DNA of 6,782 bases. It comes from Nitrospirales bacterium (GTDB lineage Bacteria > Nitrospirota > Nitrospiria > Nitrospirales > UBA8639). Positions 1 through 4,654 of this stretch are shown piece after piece. The notes below the pieces were generated by a model. That model did not search any database. It saw only the letters and a program-made list of their open reading frames with translations, and had not been told where the DNA came from. Each line of letters opens with the position of its first letter. Within the stretch, counting starts at the first letter, position 1. The position numbers and the translations under genes are program-made. The DNA lies in NCBI GenBank assembly GCA_021604265.1, contig BQIY01000119.1, forward strand, positions 1 to 6,782, given 5' to 3'.

Positions 1-993
1 TAAGAAGTCAAAGTTCTTTCTTGGATTTGGGTCTCCTGAGGAATAGTCAAACAGGTAGACAAACCGAAGAGGCCACTCTGTTCCTAAACTGTACCCCACC
101 TCCCCGTGATGACGATGGGCGAAGTGATGAGTGCGGCCGACCTCTCCAACTTGATAGATCGATTCGATCTCATAATCCAGTTGACCTATTGCTGGAAGCG
201 CAAAAAGCCGACCCCCGACAGTAAATAGATCACGTTGTTGAAGATGATTGCCTTCATTAAGTTGAAAGACATACAATTCCGCATTGGCCCATGGAACATG
301 GCGGCTGGAAGCCACTGCTCCCGAAAAATAGGAACTGGGGGTATTCCAATCCGGGCTGACAGAATGTCGCTGAACGGGCCGTGTGGCAAACGCGCGAAGC
401 CCCCACTTGGAGGTTGTATCTCCTCCAAAGGTCAATTGCACGCCATCAAAAGTTGGAGTAAAGCTTCCGAACCGATGTCCGGCGACTAAGCGTCCTTGCC
501 CAAAATCCATGATCAATCGTCCGACTTCAAGTTTCCCCGAAATCCCCGTTCCTAAAAAATTGTCCGTCACCACGTCAAGATGCAGCTGAAAAATATCCAA
601 GTGATTGACAAAAATTGGGGACCGGTCTTGCCCTCGATCTGCCAGAGGGGCACGAAAATCCGCTAGTTCAAGTGTGAATCGGATAGGGTCCCAAATGTCC
701 TTGATTCCCAGTAAGATTCTTGTCCGCTGATGAATCTGTTGGTTGCTGCCTGCGGTGCCTCGAGTAAAGCTATGGTCAAAAGTTTCATAACGGGTACGAT
801 GTTCAACACCCAAGTCTAACCATTCGGGAGTCGTTGCAGAAAGAGAATTTGGCTGTTGTAATATGGCACTCAATCGATCAAAATCACTCGGAAATTCTTT
901 AGTATGATCTCCAGCTCCGAGTACGACCTCCGTCCATGACAAGCCAATGACGACAAAAAGAAACGTTAAAAATCCTCGTTGAAATTCTCTCAT
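1..993 (-). CDS. Alginate-export family outer-membrane beta-barrel protein, 3' end outside window
   Basis: The minus strand is open for 331 codons from the ATG at 993-991 to the left edge, with no in-frame stop, so the C-terminus is missing. The first ~27 residues form a signal peptide: MREFQRG, a hydrophobic run FLTFLFVVIGLSW, then VVLGA before GDHTK, so export to the outer membrane is expected. The mature part has alternating polar and hydrophobic strands typical of a barrel. It also carries marks of the alginate_exp family: an early LGVEHRTRYE strand (family form LRxRYE) and, near residues 158-188, GRLIMDFGQGRLV followed by TFDGVQL (family form GRQ...GxGRLVG...TFDG). AGGAG lies about 11 bases upstream of the ATG. 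Family members are usually over 400 residues, so perhaps a quarter is missing. Despite the family name, the substrate is unknown; related proteins are annotated as general porins. The gene points away from everything else here and shares no operon with it. Confidence 0.82.
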   Translation of the reverse strand, partial: MREFQRGFLTFLFVVIGLSWTEVVLGAGDHTKEFPSDFDRLSAILQQPNSLSATTPEWLDLGVEHRTRYETFDHSFTRGTAGSNQQIHQRTRILLGIKDIWDPIRFTLELADFRAPLADRGQDRSPIFVNHLDIFQLHLDVVTDNFLGTGISGKLEVGRLIMDFGQGRLVAGHRFGSFTPTFDGVQLTFGGDTTSKWGLRAFATRPVQRHSVSPDWNTPSSYFSGAVASSRHVPWANAELYVFQLNEGNHLQQRDLFTVGGRLFALPAIGQLDYEIESIYQVGEVGRTHHFAHRHHGEVGYSLGTEWPLRFVYLFDYSSGDPNPRKNFDFL

Positions 994-1052
994 CAGTTCT
1001 CTTTCTCCTGAAAATTTGGTTTAATGACTATAGTCGTCTGTCCAAAGTTACC

Positions 1053-1231
1053 TATAGCCGTTTCAAATAACTTCCGCATGTTTGAATCGAGTAATCGCGC
1101 GGGCTTGGCGATCTCAAGCCGACACCTCAGGAGCAGACCCGCGTTGAACGTCAATTATCTATTGAGGTTACGCAGGATAACTCAATAATCGTCGCCAAGG
1201 TCACACCTTAAACTTATTTGGATTCGCTATA
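1053..1231. mobile_element. MITE-like inverted-repeat element, copy 1 (179 bp, long form)
   Basis: The left end reads CTATAGCCGTTTCAAATAA from 1052. The right end, read on the other strand from 1232, is CTATAGCGAATCCAAATAA; the two match at 15 of 19 positions, so they are terminal inverted repeats. Both ends finish in TA. The first ~35 bases closely match copy 2 (1738-1831), and the last ~20 match copies 2 and 3. The interior is longer than in the others and holds two further inverted repeats: CTTGGCGA (1104-1111) with TCGCCAAG (1192-1199), and ATTGAGGTTA (1161-1170) with TAACTCAAT (1178-1186). There is no coding capacity. TA-flanked ends of this kind are usual for non-autonomous elements moved by IS630/Tc1-mariner transposases; that family assignment is inference. 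Confidence 0.65.
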
Positions 1232-1345
1232 GACTTGCCTTACGCAGGGACAGCAAAACTAATGCCATTAGGTAAGTGACTGGCACATTCGCTGAAAAGT
1301 TTGGAATGGGAGGACTAATGACGGACTTTCTCATTCATGAGGAAT

Positions 1346-1387
1346 GGCCCTTGTCATAAGGGGCTAGAGAGGATGAGGGATCCTCTC
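1346..1387. other. Two adjacent hairpins, unknown role
   Basis: CCCTT (1348-1352) pairs with AAGGG (1358-1362), and with a one-base bulge the stem extends to GG/CT outside. One base later, GAGAGGAT (1367-1374) pairs perfectly with ATCCTCTC (1380-1387) around a five-base loop. The first hairpin covers the stop codon of the 13-residue frame at 1318-1359. No T-run follows the second stem, so an intrinsic terminator is unlikely. The pair could be part of an untranslated RNA, or chance. Confidence 0.3.
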
Positions 1388-1518
1388 CTCAGAATTTCGC
1401 TGTTTCTTCATGAAGGGTTCCTTCCTAATCTCCTTAAATTCTCCAACCGCCATCATTTTAGAAAAGCGTGCCAATTCACACCTACTTCCTGTGCATCATC
1501 GCACGCTGCCCTATTGTT

Positions 1519-1532
1519 GAGTATGAATACTC
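1519..1532. promoter_or_regulatory. Short perfect dyad, operator-like
   Basis: GAGTAT-GA-ATACTC is a perfect 6-base inverted repeat with a two-base spacer, a layout common for binding sites of dimeric regulators. It is 410 bases from the nearest downstream gene start, with no clear promoter beside it, so a role is uncertain. Confidence 0.2.
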
Positions 1533-1737
1533 CACCAGTTCCATGGAAAGAAAAAATCGAAAAGTGTTACAGATATGCATAATTGTCGCCTGTAGAATGC
1601 CTATTATCTGAATATGGTTTTATGAGTATAGACTTTGCAATAGTTTAGAGAAGCTCATTGCTTCCAGCTCTTTCTTTTTTCCTTGACTGGAGGTTTCTTC
1701 TCGGCAGGCATCTGGATGGAAAGGTTCTGTAACTGCA

Positions 1738-1831
1738 TAGAGCCGTTTCAAATAACTTCCAATGTTTGATGTGAGTATTGAGGCTGTGTTTGTCAGGCTG
1801 GTTCGATTGGAACTTAGTTGAATTCGCTATA
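1738..1831. mobile_element. MITE-like inverted-repeat element, copy 2 (94 bp)
   Basis: The left end is TAGAGCCGTTTCAAATAA. The right end, read on the other strand, is TATAGCGAATTCAACTAA, so the ends are imperfect inverted repeats terminating in TA. It has the same length (94 bp) and orientation as copy 3 (4400-4493); aligned without gaps by hand, about 62 of 94 bases agree. It shares ATAACTTCC and ATGTTTGA near the left end with copy 1. The element ends 110 bases upstream of the NtrC-like gene at 1942. Its right end contains a TTGGAA...TATAGC pair (15-base spacing), a poor match to a sigma-70 promoter. Confidence 0.65.
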
Positions 1832-1862
1832 GCATCAAAAAATGTTCAACTCTTTCCGAACG

Positions 1863-1891
1863 TCGACATGAAAACAGTATTTGTATACTAT
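1863..1891 (+). promoter_or_regulatory. Possible sigma-70 promoter for the NtrC-like gene
   Basis: TCGACA (1863-1868, one mismatch from TTGACA) lies 15 bases upstream of TATACT (1884-1889) or 17 upstream of the weaker TACTAT (1886-1891). The -10 region overlaps a small inverted repeat, AGTAT (1876-1880) and ATACT (1885-1889), which could be an operator. Spacing or box quality is imperfect in either reading, so this is only the best candidate upstream of 1942. Confidence 0.25.
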
Positions 1892-1941
1892 AGAGACGAG
1901 GAGTTCAGACTTCTTTATTCATTCTGAAAAGAAGGATTGTT

Positions 1942-3120
1942 ATGCGTGCAACGATTTATGTCACTGATGATGAACAAAGTGTGTGTTCCGCATTAAGTCG
2001 ACGCTTGACCAAATATGGACACTTGGTGAGAAGTTTTAATTCTGGTAAAGCACTGCTTGATGCCTTAGATTATGAAATTCCTGATTTGCTGTTCCTGGAT
2101 TTGAAAATGCCAGAAATGGATGGATTAGCAACATTAAAACAGGTACGACAGCTCGCTCCCAAAACCCTAGTCTTCATGTTAACCGCTTATGGGACTATTG
2201 AAGATGCCGTAGAAGCGATGCGTCTTGGAGCCTATGATTTTTTGATTAAGTCGGTTGATTTTTCAACAGTTGAACCAGCTCTGGCTCGAGCGCTCAACTT
2301 CCTCGAGCTGCGAAGCCAGGTTGAGTACACTGCTTTGGAGAAGCAACGCCAATATTCTTGGGAGCACGTGATTGCCAAGAGTCCCTCCATGGTTAAGGTT
2401 GTTGAGCAACTGAAATCTCTTGCCGTTCAGGAGACATCCGTCATTTTTCTCCAAGGGGAGGTCGGGACAGGTAAGGAATTTTTGTCACGCGTTCTTCATT
2501 ACAATAGCCCCAGGCACTTGGCTCCATTTATTGCCGTGAGTTGTAACGAGGAAAGAGGACCCTTATTGGAGTCCCATCTATTTGGCTATGAACGAGGAGC
2601 TTTTAGCGGAGCCAGTCAAGCGAAGCCGGGAAGCTTTGAACATTCCGATAAAGGCACTCTTTTGATTGATGGTCTTGAACATCTTCCTCTTCCGGTTCAA
2701 GGGACCTTAGCTGAGGCGATTCGTACCCGTTCCTTCTGCCGAATGGGGGGAGTGGAACATCTCCCAATTAATAATCGGTTTATTTTGGCCAGCACGATTT
2801 CACCGAATCAACCGGGCCAAGAAAAAAACTTTCATCCTGAATTGCTGACGTTACTTCTGGGCAATCAAATTTCCATTCCACCTCTCCGGGAGCGTAGACA
2901 AGACATTATTCCTTTGGCCATGAAAATGATTCAAGCCTATGGTGAAGAAATCGGTCGTCCAAAACTCGACATTGATTATTCAGTAACCGCCGTGTTGGGA
3001 AGTTATAAATTTCCAGGGAATATACGAGAATTAGAGGCCATGATTCGAAGAGCATTGTTGAGCTCTCAAGGGCCGGCGCTCACTTCTTTGGATTTTTACT
3101 CAGACGAAAAAATTATGTGA
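1942..3120 (+). CDS. NtrC-family receiver-AAA+ regulator, HTH-less and with degenerate ATPase site
   Basis: A 392-residue protein; start set by GAAGGA five bases before the ATG. Residues 1-120 are a receiver domain: acidic D9-D10, phospho-acceptor D53 in LFLDLKMP, T81 and K103 (followed by S instead of the usual P). Residues 142-375 are a sigma-54 interaction AAA+ domain: intact Walker A GEVGTGKE (172-179), the sigma-54-contacting loop as GAFSGA (219-224; usual form GAFTGA), IPPLRERRQDI (312-322) and GNIREL (359-364) with sensor-II Arg. Several catalytic positions differ: Walker B reads LLIDGLEHLP, so the Glu of the usual DE pair is G244; the sensor-I Asn is I286; and the two Arg-finger positions of FRxDLxxR are H298 and L304. 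The protein ends about 20 residues after GNIREL, with no Fis-type HTH. By family it should remodel sigma-54 polymerase. As seen, it probably cannot bind DNA or hydrolyse ATP normally and may instead modulate another activator (inference). No kinase gene is adjacent. Confidence 0.88.
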   Translation: MRATIYVTDDEQSVCSALSRRLTKYGHLVRSFNSGKALLDALDYEIPDLLFLDLKMPEMDGLATLKQVRQLAPKTLVFMLTAYGTIEDAVEAMRLGAYDFLIKSVDFSTVEPALARALNFLELRSQVEYTALEKQRQYSWEHVIAKSPSMVKVVEQLKSLAVQETSVIFLQGEVGTGKEFLSRVLHYNSPRHLAPFIAVSCNEERGPLLESHLFGYERGAFSGASQAKPGSFEHSDKGTLLIDGLEHLPLPVQGTLAEAIRTRSFCRMGGVEHLPINNRFILASTISPNQPGQEKNFHPELLTLLLGNQISIPPLRERRQDIIPLAMKMIQAYGEEIGRPKLDIDYSVTAVLGSYKFPGNIRELEAMIRRALLSSQGPALTSLDFYSDEKIM

Positions 3121-3499
3121 ATTCCTTCTCCTTCTTGAAAATAAACAAGTTTTCAGAAAACGAAGTGAATGTGAAGTGTATTTCTCTACGTTCTCAATGA
3201 AAATACTGCCTCATTTATAACAGGACACTGCCGTAAACCCCATTGTCGAATTGACGTAATGTTGTTCGCGGGAAGCGCATGAACCGTACGGATAATTTCT
3301 ATACTTCTGCTGACTCTTGCCAGGATATTCGCGCTGCATCTTTCAATGGGATGCGCTGTCTCCAGCCTTCCGATCTGTAGCACCACGCCGCATTCTGTTC
3401 TCGGCTCAATATGCCGTCTACGGTGGCATGTTGGACGAATGCTCCCTTTCTTCTGTTTCCATGCCACCAGCATTCTGGAGAGAGAGGTGCGATAGAAGG
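3121..3499. other. Intergenic stretch without a convincing gene
   Basis: Overlapping frames on both strands here (including a 105-codon minus-strand frame at 3503-3186) have no ribosome binding site, no recognisable motif and arginine/cysteine-rich, low-plausibility translations. A 33-codon plus frame at 3279-3380 has only a weak GGGAAG upstream. No strong terminator is visible after the stop at 3120: TGAAAA/TTTTCA near 3137-3157 is a six-base stem without a T-run. The stretch mostly separates the two regulator genes; its right end borders the sigma-54 control region. Confidence 0.5.
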
Positions 3500-3523
3500 A
3501 CATGTGATTTTTCGCTCACCTGT
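3500..3523. promoter_or_regulatory. Candidate upstream activator site for the sigma-54 promoter
   Basis: ACATGTGA (3500-3507) and TCACCTGT (3516-3523) form a near-perfect inverted repeat (7 of 8 pairs) with an eight-base spacer. Its centre is about 146 bases upstream of the transcription start predicted from the sigma-54 promoter at 3632-3647, within the usual range for NtrC-type enhancer sites. Which activator would bind is unknown; the NtrC-like protein encoded at 1942-3120 has no DNA-binding domain. Confidence 0.35.
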
Positions 3524-3610
3524 GTTCGTGCATTCCCGCTCATATTGTAGGGTGATAATTATAGCCATTACGTTTGTGGTGCTGAGCTCTTATTTTATGA
3601 ACAAAAAAGT

Positions 3611-3620
3611 TGACCTGTCA
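3611..3620. promoter_or_regulatory. Perfect dyad just upstream of the -24 box
   Basis: TGAC-CT-GTCA is a perfect inverted repeat centred about 42 bases before the predicted start of transcription and ending 11 bases before the sigma-54 promoter. A site here could bind a repressor or a bending protein. It is short enough to occur by chance. Confidence 0.25.
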
Positions 3621-3631
3621 TGAAGTATGGT

Positions 3632-3647
3632 TGGCACTCCAGTTGCA
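3632..3647 (+). promoter_or_regulatory. Sigma-54 (RpoN) -24/-12 promoter
   Basis: TGGCAC-TCCAG-TTGCA matches the sigma-54 consensus TGGCAC-N5-TTGCA at every specified base. The GG and GC dinucleotides have the required ten-base separation. With C3646 as -12, transcription should begin near 3658, giving a 5' untranslated leader of about 76 bases before the response-regulator ATG at 3734. Transcription would require an ATP-hydrolysing activator. Confidence 0.85.
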
Positions 3648-3733
3648 TTGGAGATTATGTCAAGATTCAAAGCCTGGAATTATTTTTAGAATAACTTTAC
3701 TACGTATGCAGGACATTTTTGGAGGGGGTATTA

Positions 3734-4207
3734 ATGAAAAAGCATCGATTGGTTTTCGTCGGAGGTCATTTTTCTCATGAGTGTCTGGCGTCTTATCCCT
3801 CTCGTGGGTATTCTGATGATAACGTTGAGCGTGGACATTCCCCTGTAGTTTTGATAATCGACGATGATCCTGATAGTTGTGAAGTTCTTCGTTTGCCCCT
3901 TGAACAGAAAGGGGTAAGATGTCTAGAAGCAGAAAATGGGAAATCTGCCCTTGAGATTGTTCGGAAACATTCGATCAGTTTTATTATTACGGACTTTCAT
4001 ATGCCAGTGATGAATGGTTGCGAATTTCTTGAACAGCTTGCATTGGAAACGCCTCATCCTCCACCAGCAATCATGATCACGAGCAATCTTACGGGCATTA
4101 TTCAAGAAAAAGCCTTTAAAGCTGGAGTGCTGTACGTTTTCTCTAAGCCCTACGATCTTCAAAATATTTTATTTCTTATTTTAAAATTCCTGAAGGTCTC
4201 CTCTTAA
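3734..4207 (+). CDS. Single-domain response regulator with N-terminal extension
   Basis: A 157-residue protein. The ATG at 3734 is chosen because a very strong GGAGG (3721-3725) lies eight bases upstream; an in-frame TTG at 3719 would place that site inside the gene. Residues 37-157 form a CheY-like receiver: VVLIIDDDPDS with D43-D44 for Mg2+, phospho-acceptor D87 in IITDFHMPVMNG, T116-S117 in IMITSN, and K138-P139 in FSKPY. All switch residues are present, so it should be phosphorylated by a histidine kinase or phosphotransfer protein. There is no output domain. Residues 1-36 are a low-hydrophobicity extension with two His and a Cys (GGHFSHEC) that matches no domain I know. It is transcribed alone from the sigma-54 promoter at 3632-3647. 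It probably works by protein contact, as a phosphate relay or sink; its target is unknown. Confidence 0.88.
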   Translation: MKKHRLVFVGGHFSHECLASYPSRGYSDDNVERGHSPVVLIIDDDPDSCEVLRLPLEQKGVRCLEAENGKSALEIVRKHSISFIITDFHMPVMNGCEFLEQLALETPHPPPAIMITSNLTGIIQEKAFKAGVLYVFSKPYDLQNILFLILKFLKVSS

Positions 4208-4240
4208 GGAAAAGAAGCTCGACGCAAGCTCATTTCCCTT
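4206..4240 (+). terminator. Weak hairpin at the end of the response-regulator gene
   Basis: GGAAA (4208-4212) pairs with TTTCC (4233-4237), and AA/TT adds two pairs across a one-base bulge. An inner AGCT (4216-4219) pairs with AGCT (4227-4230). It starts inside the TAA stop codon. No T-run follows, so it may protect or punctuate the transcript rather than terminate it on its own. Confidence 0.25.
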
Positions 4241-4275
4241 CCAAAGTATCAGAGCCAAGTCTTTCCCGTACCCCA

Positions 4276-4362
4276 TTCTCTCCTAATCACTTGGAGTGAC
4301 CCAAGAGTTACGTTCGACATCACTCTACGTGTCGATTTCCTATGTTTGGAGATAGGAGAGAA
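4276..4362. ncRNA. Possible structured RNA with a four-way-junction fold
   Basis: TTCTCTCCTA (4276-4285) and TAGGAGAGAA (4353-4362) are a perfect 10-base inverted repeat. Within it are three hairpins in a row: CTTGG/CCAAG (4290-4294, 4301-4305), TCGACA/TGTCGA (4314-4319, 4330-4335) and TTTCC/GGAGA (4336-4340, 4348-4352, one G-T pair). The last hairpin abuts both the second hairpin and the closing stem with no linker. In size (87 bases) and layout it recalls a cloverleaf, but it lacks tRNA landmarks such as the GGTTC T-loop on either strand. TCCTAT (4338-4343) can pair instead with ATAGGA (4352-4357), breaking the outer stem. It may be a small RNA, a leader or an inverted-repeat remnant; transcription is not shown, and strand is unknown. 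Confidence 0.3.
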
Positions 4363-4399
4363 CGATTGCGTGACCATGGGGCACGTCGACAACATCTCT

Positions 4400-4493
4400 T
4401 ATCGCCGTTTCAAATTCCTTCTGATAACTGAAGTGTAATATGACGCGGGTTCAGTCTCAATAATTCAATTGGCAATTAATTGCATTCGCTATA
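4400..4493. mobile_element. MITE-like inverted-repeat element, copy 3 (94 bp)
   Basis: The left end is TATCGCCGTTTCAAAT. The right end, read on the other strand, is TATAGCGAATGCAATTAA, so the inverted ends finish in TA like the other copies. It has the same length and orientation as copy 2. The best-conserved parts are GCCGTTTCAAAT on the left and ATTCGCTATA on the right; the middle is diverged. It lies 161 bases upstream of the sthA start, and its right end with the first flanking bases creates a TATAAT box. Confidence 0.6.
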
Positions 4494-4495
4494 AT
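4469..4495 (+). promoter_or_regulatory. Possible sthA promoter formed by the right end of the mini-element
   Basis: TATAAT (4490-4495) is a perfect -10 box spanning the element's right junction. TTGGCA (4469-4474) differs from TTGACA at one base, but the spacer is 15 rather than 17 bases. Transcription would start near 4502 and give a leader of about 150 bases before sthA. The same bases resemble a sigma-54 site (TGGCAA...TTGCA), but its GG-GC distance is one base too short. Confidence 0.35.
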
Positions 4496-4637
4496 CACAC
4501 ATTTTTCTACAGAGCCATGTGTATCACAGCACGATTCTGACACATATCCCTAGAAATGCTAGGGCATGAATTATGCTGGTTCATCATGTATGAAAAAAAT
4601 GAAACCAGTATGGAATGTTAATCAGCATCAGCGATGC
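4496..4637 (+). promoter_or_regulatory. Hairpin-rich 5' leader of sthA
   Basis: Four features follow in order. ATGTGT (4517-4522) can pair with either ACACAT at 4497-4502 or ACACAT at 4540-4545, so those two stems exclude each other. CCCTAG-AAATG-CTAGGG (4548-4564) is a perfect six-pair hairpin. CTGGTTCAT (4576-4584) pairs with ATGAAACCAG (4599-4608) with one bulge, extended by G-T and A-T pairs outside. GCATC-AGC-GATGC (4625-4637) is a perfect small hairpin. The density of stems and the alternative pairing suggest a regulatory leader, with no match to a riboswitch class I recognise. All stems were found by eye. Confidence 0.35.
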
Positions 4638-4654
4638 AAGTGTGCGGTTTTATT

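Larger units (their letters stand above)
1233..1737. other. Intergenic stretch without a convincing gene
   Basis: About 500 bases between element copies 1 and 2. Open frames here (for example an 81-codon frame on the plus strand from 1337) show no recognisable motif and have no ribosome binding site of their own. One very short frame, ATG 1318 to TAA 1359 (13 residues, MTDFLIHEEWPLS), does have a good GGGAGGA four bases upstream, but no support beyond that. Two adjacent hairpins at 1346-1387 and a 14-base dyad at 1519-1532 are listed separately. GAAGC-TCATT-GCTTC near 1651-1665 is followed by a T-rich stretch, but is too weak to call a terminator. Confidence 0.5.

Noticed and set aside
235..589. 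Plus-strand open frames in the first 600 bases
   Set aside because: They are antisense to the minus-strand alginate-export gene, which has a signal peptide, ribosome site and family motifs.
1281..1296. TGGCACATTCGCTGAA as a sigma-54 promoter
   Set aside because: The -24 half matches, but the -12 half has GA instead of GC and no credible gene follows closely.
1337..1582. 81-codon plus-strand frame as a hypothetical gene
   Set aside because: Its only nearby ribosome site belongs to the ATG at 1318 in another frame, and the translation has no domain-like features.
1795..1815. GGTTCGATT resembling a tRNA T-loop
   Set aside because: The flanking bases do not form a T-stem, and no acceptor or anticodon stem can be built around it; it is internal to element copy 2.
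3186..3503. 105-codon minus-strand open frame
   Set aside because: No ribosome site, no recognisable motif, atypical composition, and overlapping frames on both strands of similar quality.
3719..3733. TTG at 3719 as the start of the response regulator
   Set aside because: It would put the strong GGAGGGGG ribosome site inside the gene; ATG 3734 is correctly spaced from it.
4470..4486. TGGCAATTAATTGCA as a sigma-54 promoter for sthA
   Set aside because: The GG-GC distance is one base short of the strict requirement; the overlapping TATAAT is a better explanation.
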